Shown: positions 17,486-26,328 of the stretch, in pieces
Layout of the letters: the number at the start of each line of letters is the position of its first letter
Numbering within the stretch: the stretch's first letter is position 1
Origin: Bradyrhizobium diversitatis
GTDB taxonomy: Bacteria; Pseudomonadota; Alphaproteobacteria; Rhizobiales; Xanthobacteraceae
Length of the DNA: 64,000 bases
Direction of reading: 5' to 3'
Assembly: GCF_016031635.1 (NCBI RefSeq)
Contig: NZ_JACEGD010000003.1
Span: forward strand, 186,001 to 250,000
Notes under the pieces: model-generated
Databases searched by the model: none
Seen by the model: the letters and a program-made list of their open reading frames with translations, nothing else
Told to the model about the DNA's origin: nothing
Position numbers and translations under genes: made by a program

Positions 17486-17637
17486 GCCCTCTCCCCTTGT
17501 GGGAGAGGGCAGCTCCGCTATTTGCCACACGCTCATTTGGGTGAGGGGTATCTCTCCGCGAATTCAACAACCGTGGGACTCGCGGAGAGAACCCCCATCC
17601 GGCGCTTCGCGCCACCTTCTCCCACAAGGGGAGAAGG
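17486..17637. repeat. Palindromic intergenic element with nested hairpins
   Basis: Three nested inverted pairs: CCCTCTCCCCTTGTGGGAGAGGG (17487-17509, itself palindromic), TCTCTCCGCG (17551-17560) against CGCGGAGAGA (17581-17590), and CCTTCTCCCACAAGGGGAGAAGG (17615-17637), which mirrors the first. It separates the Crp/Fnr gene from the lipid operon, both on the minus strand. It is a typical mobile palindrome of this group of genomes and may attenuate read-through. Confidence 0.7.
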
Positions 17638-17653
17638 AAGAAAGCAAGTGCCT

Positions 17654-18418
17654 CTACCCCGCCTCCCGCTCCTCGGTTGGATAAACCCCGCGCAGCACCT
17701 CCTCGAAATGCATTTTCACGGCATCGTTGCACAGGCAGGCGCGAAGCTTCAGGCCATCGCGGTTGCGGACCAGGATCGAGCCGCGCCTCGTGTCGAGAAT
17801 TCGCTCCGCCTTGAACGACTGAAGCACGCGGCTGGCATAGCTGCGCCCGACCCCGAGCAACGTCGCGAGTTGTTCGTGGGTCAGCGGCACGCTGGTCTCG
17901 TCGCCGGTCCGCTCCATCGCCGCCAGGATCCATTTGGCGGTGCGCTGCTCTATCGAGTGGATCGCGTTGCAGGCGGTCGACTGGAAGATCTGGGCCAGCA
18001 AGCAATCGGCATAGCGGGCGAAGATATTGCGCAGCGACGCCGAGCGCAGCTTGGCCGCTTCCAGCTTGGCAACGTGAATACGCGCAAACGGCCCGCCGAA
18101 CTTCACGCAGATCCGCGTATAGGCCGGCAGAAATCCCTCGCTAACGATGCCGCCTACCGCGCCTTCGCGGCCGACCAGAATGGTTTCGACGTCGCGGCCG
18201 TCCTCGTTGGGGACGAGGAAGGTCGCGAGCGACGGCCCGCAGGGGAAGTGGACGACCTGCACGTCATCGCCGGGATTATAGAGCAATTGGCCCGCTGCGG
18301 AGTCCTCGAAGGTCACGTGCGGCGCAAGGAGAGCATAGTCGGCCTGGCTCAGACGCCGCAGCAGATTGTTGGCCGGCCGGCTCTCGACCTCGGTGACCTT
18401 GCCGATACGCGCATCCAT
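17654..18418 (-). CDS. Crp/Fnr family transcriptional regulator
   Basis: 254 aa. Residues 20-140 form a cyclic-nucleotide-binding-like beta barrel (VTFEDSAAGQLLYNPGDDVQVVHFPCG), residues 145-185 the long dimer helix, and residues 195-245 a winged helix with the recognition part LTHEQLATLLGVGRSYASRVL. There is no N-terminal cysteine cluster for an Fe-S centre, so it is not a classic FNR. The effector is unknown. It lies upstream of the Lgt-like gene on the same strand, separated by a palindrome, so a regulatory link is possible but unproven. Confidence 0.85.
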   Translation of the reverse strand: MDARIGKVTEVESRPANNLLRRLSQADYALLAPHVTFEDSAAGQLLYNPGDDVQVVHFPCGPSLATFLVPNEDGRDVETILVGREGAVGGIVSEGFLPAYTRICVKFGGPFARIHVAKLEAAKLRSASLRNIFARYADCLLAQIFQSTACNAIHSIEQRTAKWILAAMERTGDETSVPLTHEQLATLLGVGRSYASRVLQSFKAERILDTRRGSILVRNRDGLKLRACLCNDAVKMHFEEVLRGVYPTEEREAG

Positions 18419-18596
18419 CGTGAAACTCCCGTCCCTTCCCCCACCTTACCGAGTTCCGCGCTTCCCCTGTGTGCACAAGTGGACAGACTGGACAACGATG
18501 ATGTGGTGAGTTTCGTTCCGGGAACCCCCGATGCGCTACGCGCAGGCATCGTGTCGCGGCAGTCCTGATCCTAAAACCCCAACGCAAGATGCGATC

Positions 18597-18980
18597 ATGG
18601 CACCCGTACTTCCCAACGGCTCAGGTTGGCCGGCCGATGTTCTGATCGTCGAGGACGATCCGATCATCGCAATCGATTTCGAGGACCGTCTGCTCGGATT
18701 TGGTGTGACCGGCGTGCGGACCGTCGGTTCGGTGACGCAGGCGCTGGACGCCATTGCGAAGCGTACGCCCGACTTCGCGCTGCTCGATGTCGAACTGATC
18801 CGCGAGACCAGCTTTGCGGTCGCCGAGCGGTTGATCGCGCTGGAGGTTCCGTTCGTTTTCGTCACCGGCTATGGCGCCGAGGCGCGCATTCCGCCCGAAC
18901 TGGCGGGCCGGCCGCGGTTGCAGAAACCGTGTTCGAGCGATGCGCTGGAAGCGGCGCTCAAGCTACGCGCCGCCAATTGA
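18597..18980 (+). CDS. Single-domain response regulator receiver protein
   Basis: 127 aa when started at the ATG at 18597; an upstream extension lacks receiver features. It is only a REC domain: acidic pair VLIVEDDP (residues 14-21), phospho-acceptor in FALLDVEL, conserved Thr in FVFVTGYG and Lys in LQKPCS. With no output domain it probably acts as a phosphate sink or protein-protein switch. No kinase gene adjoins it. Followed by a palindromic repeat. Confidence 0.85.
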   Translation: MAPVLPNGSGWPADVLIVEDDPIIAIDFEDRLLGFGVTGVRTVGSVTQALDAIAKRTPDFALLDVELIRETSFAVAERLIALEVPFVFVTGYGAEARIPPELAGRPRLQKPCSSDALEAALKLRAAN

Positions 18981-19080
18981 AGCATGATCCGGAAAAGTGC
19001 GCAGCGGTTTTCCGAAAAGATCATGCTTGACCAACAACCTAAAGCGCGATGACGATTCATCCTCATCGCATCGCGCTTTA
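18981..19080. repeat. Double palindrome, AGCATGATC element
   Basis: First palindrome at 18981-19027, arms AGCATGATC...CGGAAAA and TTTTCCG...GATCATGCT. Second at 19040-19080, arms TAAAGCGCGATG and CATCGCGCTTTA. Both sit between convergent genes, so they probably double as terminators. The AGCATGATC(C/T)GGAAAA sequence is a common interspersed repeat in this genus. Confidence 0.75.
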
Positions 19081-19084
19081 GCAA

Positions 19085-20626
19085 TCAGCCTTGCTTCGGA
19101 TCGAGCGTGGTCGACCACAGCGCCACGTCGGCGCGGTCGCGCAGGGTCACCGTCATTTGACCCGAGGCGCCGTCGATCTCGACGTGGCCGAAGAACTGCA
19201 TGCCGGCGGACGGCGGCAGGTTCTGGCTGTCCTTGCCCGGCGCCTTGACGAAGCGAACCTCGGGGCCAAAGGTGTTGTCGAGCGCGTTCGGACCGAACGT
19301 ACCAGCGTGCAGCGGACCCGACACGAATTCCCAGAACGGCTCGAACTCCTGGAATTGCGCCTTGTTCGGATCGTAATAATGCGCGGCGGCGTAATGCACG
19401 TCCGCGGTCAGCCACACCGTGTTAGTGATCGGCGCCATCTTGATGAAGCGGAGGATGTCGGCGATCTCGAACTCGCGACCACGCACCGGACCGTCGCCCT
19501 GTGCAATGGCTTCCGAGCCTCCCTTCGGCGTATCCGAGACAATCAGGCTGATCGGCATGTCTGACGCGATCACCTTCCATGTCGCGCGCGAATTGAGGAG
19601 GCCGCGCTTGAGCCAGGCGATCTGATCCGGGCCGAGAAAGTAGTTGGCGGGGCCGTAGGCGGTCTCGATATTGGGCCCGTTCGGGCCGCGATAGCTGCGC
19701 TCGTCGAGCACGAACACGTCGAGATGCGGGCCGTAGGGGATCTGGCGATAGACCCGGCCGGGCTCCACGATGCTTTCCCGCATCGGGTACATCTCGTGGA
19801 AGGCGCGCCCCGCGCGGGCCGCGAGCAGCGAGATGTCCCGCACCTTGTAGGCGGCCGGCAGCTCCTTCGACAGCGACCAGTTGTTGGTCACCTCGTGGTC
19901 GTCCCACTGCACGAAGATCGGCACTTCGGCATTGAAGGCTTGAAGGTTCGCGTCGGTGAGATTGTATTTGTGCGCGGCGCGGTACTCGTCCAGCGTCTCC
20001 GCGACCTTGGCCTTCTCCGGGATCGTGACGTTCTTCCAGATCTTGCCGTCGGCGAGCTTCACCTCGGATTGGATGGGACCGTCGGCATAGATCGTGTCGC
20101 CGGAATGCAGGAAGAAATCCGGCCGGTGTTTGCGCATCGCCGAAAAGGTGAACATGCCGCCGTCATCGGGATTGATGCCCCAGCCCTGGCCGGCGACATC
20201 GCCGCCCCAGACGAAGCTGACGTCGCGGCGGTCGGCCGGCGCGGTGCGGAAGCGGCCGACCAACGGCTCGCCCTCGACCGCGCTGTGCGAGAGATCGCGG
20301 AAGCGGACGCGGTAAAAGATGTCCTGGCCACCCGGCAGATTCTCCAGCAACATTTTTGCCGTGAAGTCGCTCTCGGGCAGCGCGGCGATCGGCGGCAGCG
20401 CGCGGGCGTCCCTGAACGTATCAGTCGTCGCCACCTCGACCAGCATCTGTGCCGGCCGGTCGGTACGCGCCCACACCACACCGCCATCGACGGTGACGTC
20501 GCCAGACTGCACGCCATGAGTGACCGCCGGCCGATCGGCCGCGCGCGAGAGATACGGCATTGCCATCGTGCCGAGCGCACCGGCGCTGGTGGCGAGGAAG
20601 CGGCGGCGGGAGAATTTGATGTTCAT
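19085..20626 (-). CDS. Alkaline phosphatase D family phosphodiesterase (PhoD-like)
   Basis: 513 aa. It starts with a twin-arginine signal (MNIKFSRRRFLATSAGALG), so it is exported folded. The PhoD core is visible: WARTDRPAQMLVEV, a metallophosphatase metal site FVWGGDVAGQGWG, HSGDTIYADGP, QWDDHEVTNNW, DERSYRGPNG and WLTADVHYAAAHYY. PhoD enzymes use Ca2+ and Fe3+ to release phosphate from mono- and diesters. It is one of two unrelated alkaline phosphatases in this window (see the PhoA-type gene at 31671). Confidence 0.92.
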   Translation of the reverse strand: MNIKFSRRRFLATSAGALGTMAMPYLSRAADRPAVTHGVQSGDVTVDGGVVWARTDRPAQMLVEVATTDTFRDARALPPIAALPESDFTAKMLLENLPGGQDIFYRVRFRDLSHSAVEGEPLVGRFRTAPADRRDVSFVWGGDVAGQGWGINPDDGGMFTFSAMRKHRPDFFLHSGDTIYADGPIQSEVKLADGKIWKNVTIPEKAKVAETLDEYRAAHKYNLTDANLQAFNAEVPIFVQWDDHEVTNNWSLSKELPAAYKVRDISLLAARAGRAFHEMYPMRESIVEPGRVYRQIPYGPHLDVFVLDERSYRGPNGPNIETAYGPANYFLGPDQIAWLKRGLLNSRATWKVIASDMPISLIVSDTPKGGSEAIAQGDGPVRGREFEIADILRFIKMAPITNTVWLTADVHYAAAHYYDPNKAQFQEFEPFWEFVSGPLHAGTFGPNALDNTFGPEVRFVKAPGKDSQNLPPSAGMQFFGHVEIDGASGQMTVTLRDRADVALWSTTLDPKQG

Positions 20627-20663
20627 GAAGGATGGTTCGCTGACTGGCTTGTGCGCCTCTCAC

Positions 20664-20705
20664 ACCGTCATTCCGGATTCGCGCTGCGCGCTCCGGAATG
20701 ACGGT
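20664..20705. repeat. Short perfect palindrome
   Basis: ACCGTCATTCCGG (20664-20676) is the exact reverse complement of CCGGAATGACGGT (20693-20705) around a GC-rich loop. The same CGTCATTCCGG end recurs at 26203, 47679 and 58298. It sits between the TAXI gene and phoD on the minus strand. Confidence 0.7.
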
Positions 20706-20753
20706 GCGAGTTATATTGAGACAATGTGACGCAGCCATTACGCCGGCAAGCGC

Positions 20754-22199
20754 CTACGCGTTGCCGGCGGCCCTGAACTGCGCGCCGGCGCGCTGCAGGT
20801 TCTGCGGCAGGCTCATCAGCAATGCCTTGCGGTCGGCGACCGCAGAATGGAACTGGTCGAGTGCGATGTTGAAGGCGGTGAGTGCGCCTTCCTCGATCGC
20901 GCCGTGATCGTAGCAGCGCAGCGTATCGCGCAGGATGTCGTCAGCCTCGGTCTGCATCTGGTCGAGCTCTTCGGCCGTCTCGCACTTGCGCGCCGCGGCG
21001 ATCATGTCAAGCAGGCGTTCGCGCTGATGATTGTTGCTGTCGCGCTCGTCCTTCTTCAGGTATCCGGCGAACCAGGCGCCGATCGAGCCCATGGCCGAAA
21101 GTGCCATCAGGCTCCACCAGATGTAGTCGCTGTATTTGTCGAGAAAGGTCTTTTCCTCGCCGTCGACGAAGGCGGCCGCACCTGGGTGCACCGGGATCAC
21201 CGCATCCTTGTCGGTATCGGGCGTTTCGATCTTCGCCGCGAGCGGAAATTCCGTGACCAGTTGCTGGCGAACGGCGAAGAGCTGGCGCGTGAACGCCGCA
21301 ATGGTGGTTTCGGCCACGCCCTTGCGCGCCACGATGTGGTGCGAAAAGCTGATGGTCTTCACCTCGTCCTCCGGGCGGGCAGGCGAGCCGCCATAGGTGC
21401 CGGCGGGAATCTCGGACGCTTCGTAGACCGGATGGTTTTGCGCGATCGCATCCGCCGAATCGATTGCGAGGAAGGTGGGCGCCCCGAAATCCTTGGTGGA
21501 GGCGGCGATCGCATCCGACGTGATCTTGCTGTTGACGGGGCCGGCCGCGAGATAGACGTCGGCCTTCTGCGCCTTGATCGCCTCGGCGGCTTCGTTCGCC
21601 GGGAACTGCACGATCTCGACCTTGGCGGGATCGATGCCGTATTGCTGGAGGATCACCTTGAGCAGATTGACGTTGGCCTGGGTGCGGCCGACCACGCCGA
21701 CGCGATGGCCGGCGAGCTGCGAGATCTTGGTGATCTTCGCGCCCCGCTTCTTGCCTTTGCCCGGGACGGACCACAGCACCACGACGTTCTTGCGCAGGGT
21801 CGCGACCGCTTGCGCGTTCTTGGGCACGTCGACGTCGCCGCGCACGATGGCGAGATCGACCTTGCCTTCCGCGAGCGCGTCGGCGCTCGCCGTGGCGCCG
21901 TCGGTCTGGAACGGCCGCAGCCGTACCTGAGCCTTGGTCTGGGTGAAGGCCTGCGTCAGCGCCTGCACGACCTTGATGTCATCGCTGTTGGCAGGGCCGA
22001 CCGCGATCTTGAGCGTCACCGGACGCATCGCGAAGTAATACCCGCCGGCGAGCGCGCCCACGATCGCAAGCACGAGTGCCAGGGACACGAGGGCCGTCTT
22101 CCGCGCCGCCGATCGCGGCGAAGGCGGAGGGGGCGCTTCGGCCAGGTCCAATCCCCCGGTCATCGATCTCCCAAACAGGCGCTTCAGGCTCAGTTTCAT
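20754..22199 (-). CDS. Membrane-anchored TAXI family solute-binding protein
   Basis: 481 aa, much longer than secreted TAXI binding proteins (about 320). A helix at residues 34-58 anchors the N-terminus. The TAXI-type periplasmic binding core spans about 60-360 (IAVGPANSDDIKVVQALTQAF, VGVVGRTQANVNLLKVILQQYG). Then come a second helix (YIWWSLMALSAMGSIGAWFAGYL) and a roughly 90-residue cytoplasmic, heptad-like tail. No DctQ/DctM permease genes adjoin. The topology fits ligand sensing or an orphan uptake aid better than a plain TRAP receptor. Confidence 0.8.
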   Translation of the reverse strand: MKLSLKRLFGRSMTGGLDLAEAPPPPSPRSAARKTALVSLALVLAIVGALAGGYYFAMRPVTLKIAVGPANSDDIKVVQALTQAFTQTKAQVRLRPFQTDGATASADALAEGKVDLAIVRGDVDVPKNAQAVATLRKNVVVLWSVPGKGKKRGAKITKISQLAGHRVGVVGRTQANVNLLKVILQQYGIDPAKVEIVQFPANEAAEAIKAQKADVYLAAGPVNSKITSDAIAASTKDFGAPTFLAIDSADAIAQNHPVYEASEIPAGTYGGSPARPEDEVKTISFSHHIVARKGVAETTIAAFTRQLFAVRQQLVTEFPLAAKIETPDTDKDAVIPVHPGAAAFVDGEEKTFLDKYSDYIWWSLMALSAMGSIGAWFAGYLKKDERDSNNHQRERLLDMIAAARKCETAEELDQMQTEADDILRDTLRCYDHGAIEEGALTAFNIALDQFHSAVADRKALLMSLPQNLQRAGAQFRAAGNA

Positions 22200-22354
22200 C
22201 TTGGCCGGCGATCTACCGTTGCAATTGTAGCAAATTTCTTTGTCCGGCGGGGTTACATCTCCGTCATGGTTAGCGGACGCAGGAAATCCCGTATGAACCC
22301 GGGCGGCGGCGCGGTGTTAGAGTAAAGTTCCCCCCAAAAGGCAAGGAGACGATC

Positions 22355-22645
22355 ATGGCAGAACGGCTCTCGGCGGAGGAGCGCAGGCAGGCGCTGGGCG
22401 GACTACCGGACTGGAGTGAGGTCCAAGGCCGCGACGCCATCGGGAAGATCTTCGTCTTTAGGGATTTCAACGAGGCGTTCGGCTTCATGACCCGCGCCGC
22501 GCTGGTGGCCGAGAAGATGGATCACCACCCCGAATGGCGCAACGTCTACAAGACGGTGGAGGTGGTGCTGTCGACCCACGACGCCGGCGGCGTCACCACG
22601 CGCGATATCGCGCTGGCCAAGGCGATGAACGCCATCGCAGGCTGA
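22355..22645 (+). CDS. 4a-hydroxytetrahydrobiopterin dehydratase (pterin carbinolamine dehydratase)
   Basis: 96 aa, the normal size for PCD/PhhB. The active-site motif EKMDHHPEW is intact, with [28 protein letters not shown] closing the fold. PCD dehydrates the 4a-carbinolamine pterin made by aromatic amino acid hydroxylases, or moonlights in molybdopterin metabolism in bacteria lacking them. It starts after an AAGGAGA ribosome site and is followed closely by a DUF1232 gene. Confidence 0.93.
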   Translation: MAERLSAEERRQALGGLPDWSEVQGRDAIGKIFVFRDFNEAFGFMTRAALVAEKMDHHPEWRNVYKTVEVVLSTHDAGGVTTRDIALAKAMNAIAG

Positions 22646-22756
22646 CACTTGACGGATACTTGGCTGACGTCTTGCAGGGATCGGCCGCATCCCCATCTTG
22701 TGATCAGCCGGGACGGGACGACCCTCCGCCTTCGGCAGAACGGGGAGTTTTTGAGC

Positions 22757-23140
22757 ATGGCTGCCGAGCACAGCGTCGGCTTCGAGCCGGCCGATCGGCT
22801 CGCGGAAGATCGCGAGAGCGTGCGCCGCCGCTTCTGGCGCAAGCTGAAGCGTGTCGCCGCGCACCTGCCGTTCGCGGAAGACCTGCTTGCCGCTTATTAC
22901 TGTGCGTTCGACCGGCAGACGCCGCGCCACGTCCAGGCCTCGCTGCTCGGGGCGATTGCCTACTTCATCCTGCCGTTCGACTTCGTCACGGACGTGATGC
23001 CGATGCTCGGCTTCGCCGATGACGCTGCCGTGCTCGCCACTGCCATCCGCATGGTTGCCGGCCACATCACGAACGAGCATCGCGAGGCCGCCCGCGCCGC
23101 GCTGCGGCGTGGGGTGGAGGAAGTGGAAGCAGACGCTTGA
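22757..23140 (+). CDS. DUF1232 (YkvA-like) membrane protein
   Basis: 127 aa from the ATG at 22757, preferred because GGGGAG sits 9 nt upstream; a TTG start at 22649, right after the PCD stop, would add 36 unconserved residues. The DUF1232 core is clear: RQTPRHVQASLLGAIAYFILPFDFVTDVMPMLGFADDAAVL, with a hydrophobic hairpin. Function is unknown. Probably co-transcribed with the PCD gene. Confidence 0.82.
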   Translation: MAAEHSVGFEPADRLAEDRESVRRRFWRKLKRVAAHLPFAEDLLAAYYCAFDRQTPRHVQASLLGAIAYFILPFDFVTDVMPMLGFADDAAVLATAIRMVAGHITNEHREAARAALRRGVEEVEADA

Positions 23141-23156
23141 GCTTACCCCGAGCGCG

Positions 23157-23329
23157 CTGTCATTCCCCGCGACCCGGCTACGCCAAGGCTTCGCCGGGGT
23201 TGAGGTCCAGGGGCGCCGAAGCTTTAGCGCAGGCGGCAAGCGGGGAATCCAGTACGCCGCGGCCTCTCGGTTCAATCACTGCAGTCTCTGGAATACTGGA
23301 TCGCCCGGTCGAAGCCGGGCGATGACAGC
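23157..23329. repeat. Palindromic intergenic element
   Basis: GCTGTCATTCCCCGC at the left is answered by GCGATGACAGC at the right, with CGGCTACGCC/GGCTTCGCCGGGG and CCCGGTCGAAGCCGGGCGATG pairs inside. It occupies the space between the convergent DUF1232 and quinone oxidoreductase genes. Confidence 0.55.
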
Positions 23330-23365
23330 TGAGTATGCGGAAACAGCGTCGCGATGGACGCCGCC

Positions 23366-24340
23366 TCACGGATGCAGGATCACCTTGCCCATGGCCTGGC
23401 GTCCCGCCAGCACCTTCAGCGCGTCCGCGGTCTGGGCCAGCGGGAAGGTGCGGTCGACATGCGATGAGATCTTGCCCTCCGCCGTCCACTTCACGAGCTT
23501 TTCCAGATTGGCGCGGTTCTTGGCCGGGTTGAGTCTCGTCCAGGCGCCCCAGAACACGCCGCGGATGTCGCAGCCTTTCAGCAGCGCGAGGTTCAGCGGC
23601 ATCTTCGGAATGTCGCCGGCGGCAAAGCCGATGACGAGGAAGCGGCCCTCCCAGGCGATCGAGCGCAGCGCCTGCTCGGCGTAAGCGCCACCAACCGGAT
23701 CGAAGATGATGTCGACGCCCTTGCCGCCGGTGAGCTTGCGCAGGCCTTCCTTCAGATCTTCCTTGCCGTAGTTCAGCGTCAGCTCGGCGCCATGCGCTTT
23801 CGCGAATTCCAGCTTCTCGTCCGACGAGGCGCAGGCGATCACCTTCAGGCCCATCAGCTTGCCGAGTTCGCAGGCGGCGAGGCCGGTGCCGCCGGCTGCG
23901 CCGAGCACCGCGAGCGTCTCGCCCGGCTTCGGGCTCGCGCGATCTTCCAGCGCATGCAGCGCGGTGCCGTAGATGATGATGATGCCGGCCGCGCGGTCGT
24001 AGTCGAGATTGTCGGGGATCTTCACGATCGATGCCGCCGGCAGCGCGATCTTCTCGCGCGCGCCGTTGTGGCCGCAGGATGCGACGACGCGGTCGCCGAC
24101 TTTCAGATCGGTCACGCCGGGGCCGATGCTCTCGATCACGCCGGCGACTTCCGCAGCCGGCGAGAACGGGAACGGCGGCTTGATCTGGTACTTGCCCTGG
24201 ATCATCAGGATGTCGAAGAAGTTCAGCGCCGCCGCCTTGATCGCGATCACGGCTTCGCCGGGACCGGCCACCGGATCCGGCACCTCGGCCAGAACGAGAT
24301 CGTCGGGCTGGCAATATTGCGAGCAGAGGATGGCTTTCAT
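23366..24340 (-). CDS. NADPH:quinone oxidoreductase family protein (zinc-free MDR)
   Basis: 324 aa medium-chain dehydrogenase/reductase. The N-terminal GroES-like part carries PGEAVIAIKAAALNFFDILMIQGKY and FSPAAEVAGVI. The Rossmann part has LAVLGAAGGTGLAACELGKLMG and DIIFDPVGGAYAEQALRSI. No zinc-ligand cysteines are seen, which places it with quinone oxidoreductase or acryloyl-CoA-reductase-like enzymes. It is divergently oriented from the SDR at 24488 with about 150 bp between them. Confidence 0.88.
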   Translation of the reverse strand: MKAILCSQYCQPDDLVLAEVPDPVAGPGEAVIAIKAAALNFFDILMIQGKYQIKPPFPFSPAAEVAGVIESIGPGVTDLKVGDRVVASCGHNGAREKIALPAASIVKIPDNLDYDRAAGIIIIYGTALHALEDRASPKPGETLAVLGAAGGTGLAACELGKLMGLKVIACASSDEKLEFAKAHGAELTLNYGKEDLKEGLRKLTGGKGVDIIFDPVGGAYAEQALRSIAWEGRFLVIGFAAGDIPKMPLNLALLKGCDIRGVFWGAWTRLNPAKNRANLEKLVKWTAEGKISSHVDRTFPLAQTADALKVLAGRQAMGKVILHP

Positions 24341-24487
24341 GGCGGCACCTGAGGCGTTTCGAGTGGAATTATAGTTGACCCGTTTCTGCCGGATTTAGAC
24401 ACGGGCGACAATCCGGTTTCTTTGCCCAAAGCCATGGGCAGCCCTATCCTCGCTACGACGAAATCCACGGAAATAGGGATTCAAACG

Positions 24488-25327
24488 ATGTTTGAAACAA
24501 GCCTGCTCAAGAACAAGCGCATCCTCGTCACCGGCGGCGGCTCGGGCCTTGGCGCGGCGATGGGCCGTCGCTTCCTCGCGCTCGGCGCAGAGATCGTGAT
24601 TTGCGGCCGCAAGCTCGACCGGCTGGAAGCAACCGCGCGCGAGATGCGCGAGCAGGCGGACGGCAAGGTCACGACGATCAGCTGCGATATTCGCGACGGC
24701 GCGGCCGTCGACAGCATGATGGATCAGATCTGGCGCGAGGCGCCGCTCGACATCCTCGTCAACAATGCCGCCGCGACCTTCATCGCACAGAGCGAGCATC
24801 TCTCCTTCCGCGCCGCGGATGCGATCCTGGCGCCGACGCTGCATGGCGCGATGTATTGCACGCTTGCCGCCGGCAGGCGCTGGATCGCGGGCACGCATGG
24901 CGGCGTCGTGCTGTCGATCCTCTCGACCTCCACCATCACCGGCCGCGCCTTCACGGTTCCGTCAGCGATGGCGAAGTCCGCCCTGCTGGCGATGACCAAG
25001 AGCCTTGCGGTGGAGTGGGGCCCGAAGGGCATTCGCACCGTCGCGATCGCGCCGGGTCCGTTTCCGACCGCCGGGGCGTCCGGGCAGCTACGCCCCGAGG
25101 GCCGCGATGAAGGATGGGCCTCGCGCAATCCGCTCGGCCGCGCGGGCGAGCATAGCGAGCTTGCCGATCTCGCCAGCTTCCTGGTCTCCGACCGCGCCGG
25201 CTACATCAATGGCGAGATGGTGGTGATCGACGGCGGCGCGCATCTGCGCAGTTCCGGCGCCGAGGATTTGCTCGGCTGGACTGAGGCGCAATGGGCCGAG
25301 CAACGCGCCGCGCGATCCAGGGCCTAG
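24488..25327 (+). CDS. SDR family oxidoreductase (2,4-dienoyl-CoA reductase-like)
   Basis: 279 aa from the ATG at 24488 (MFETSLLKNKRILVTGGGSG); a longer frame upstream lacks a good start. Cofactor loop TGGGSGLGAAMG, the LVNNAA motif, and the C-terminal GEMVVIDGGAHL are classical SDR features. In place of YxxxK it has the sequence TVPSAMAKSALLAMTKSLAVEWG, where a Ser replaces the usual Tyr; this is common in 2,4-dienoyl-CoA reductase-like members, whose catalysis differs. Substrate not evident. Confidence 0.85.
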   Translation: MFETSLLKNKRILVTGGGSGLGAAMGRRFLALGAEIVICGRKLDRLEATAREMREQADGKVTTISCDIRDGAAVDSMMDQIWREAPLDILVNNAAATFIAQSEHLSFRAADAILAPTLHGAMYCTLAAGRRWIAGTHGGVVLSILSTSTITGRAFTVPSAMAKSALLAMTKSLAVEWGPKGIRTVAIAPGPFPTAGASGQLRPEGRDEGWASRNPLGRAGEHSELADLASFLVSDRAGYINGEMVVIDGGAHLRSSGAEDLLGWTEAQWAEQRAARSRA

Positions 25328-25443
25328 CCACAGCGATACCGCTAACTGCCTTCCCAAATTGGACTTTCCCGGCTATCCCTGCCCGGGGACAAAGCGCGGT
25401 CGGGCCATCTTCCAGTCACAATATTGAGGGAACCACTCCGAGC

Positions 25444-26136
25444 ATGTGGCGGGTGCTGATTCTAGCTTTGATGACTGGCGTCATGGCCGGGGGAATCGTC
25501 GATTCCGCGCGGGCGCAGACGGCGCAACCGGCGCCCAAGTCCGTTCCAAAAGAGTCCGTTCCAAAAGAGTCCGCTCCAAAAGAGGCGACACCGAAGCCGG
25601 CTGCGCCGCCAGCCCATACGACCGCGAAGGGGGCTTCGAAGCCCGAGAGCAAACCGGCGGCCTCGCCCGCGGGAGTTGCGGGTGGCGCCGAGCCGACCTT
25701 GATCGGGCAGTTCGGCACCTGGGGGGCCTATGCGGCGACGCCCAATGGCAAGAAGGTCTGCTTCGCGCTGGCCAAGCCTTCGTCGTCGAAGACCAATCCG
25801 CCGAACCGGCCGCGTGATCCCGCCTATGCGTTCGTCTCGACCCGGCCGGCGGAGAAGGTCAACAACGAAGTCTCGGTCATGATCGGTTATGCGCTGAAGC
25901 CGGGCTCGGAATCGACCGTCGAGGTCGGTGGCGCCTCCTTCGCGATGTACACGCAGGGAGACGGCCTCTGGATCAAGAACGCGGCCGAGGAGGAGCGGAT
26001 GGTCGAAGCCATGCGCAAATCCGCCGACCTCGTGGTCAAGGGGGTCTCGGCCAAGGGCACGGAGACGACCGACACCTTCTCGCTGAAGGGCCTTGCCCAG
26101 GCGCTCGACAAGATCGCCCACGACTGCAAGCGGTAA
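25444..26136 (+). CDS. Invasion-associated locus B (IalB) family exported protein
   Basis: 230 aa from the ATG at 25444. A signal peptide (MWRVLILALMTGVMAGGIV, cleavage after ARAQ) precedes a Pro/Lys/Ala-rich linker with short tandem units (SVPKESVPKESAPKEA). The IalB domain follows (residues about 85-230: GQFGTWGAYAATPNGKKVCFAL, DPAYAFVSTRPAEKVNNEVSVMIGY). These periplasmic proteins are widespread in rhizobia and their role is not settled. The upstream in-frame extension runs into the SDR and is rejected. Confidence 0.85.
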   Translation: MWRVLILALMTGVMAGGIVDSARAQTAQPAPKSVPKESVPKESAPKEATPKPAAPPAHTTAKGASKPESKPAASPAGVAGGAEPTLIGQFGTWGAYAATPNGKKVCFALAKPSSSKTNPPNRPRDPAYAFVSTRPAEKVNNEVSVMIGYALKPGSESTVEVGGASFAMYTQGDGLWIKNAAEEERMVEAMRKSADLVVKGVSAKGTETTDTFSLKGLAQALDKIAHDCKR

Positions 26137-26202
26137 GGCTAGGCAGGTGACGGTCGCAATCGGCAGTCCCGGTTGCTATATAAGGCTGGTTCCAGATTTC
26201 TT

Positions 26203-26306
26203 CCGTCATTCCGGGGCAATGCGCAGCATTGAACCCGGAATCTCGAGGTTCCGGGTCTGGTCCTCAGGGTCGCTTCGCGATCCCTTCGGACCATCCCGGA
26301 ACGACG
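26203..26306 (+). repeat. Palindromic element, copy A of the CCCGGAATCTCGA family
   Basis: CCGTCATTCCGGGGCAATGC at the start is mirrored by CCATCCCGGAACGACG, with the internal CCCGGAATCTCGAGGTTCCGGG palindrome. A second copy in inverse orientation is at 47679-47760; the shared core reads GAACCCGGAATCTCGA. It lies between ialB and rlmN. Confidence 0.75.
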
Positions 26307-26328
26307 ACAACAAATTCCAGGCCCATCG

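Noticed and set aside
23141..23365. Small ORFs in the gap after the DUF1232 gene
   Set aside because: They read through a palindromic repeat and show no protein features.
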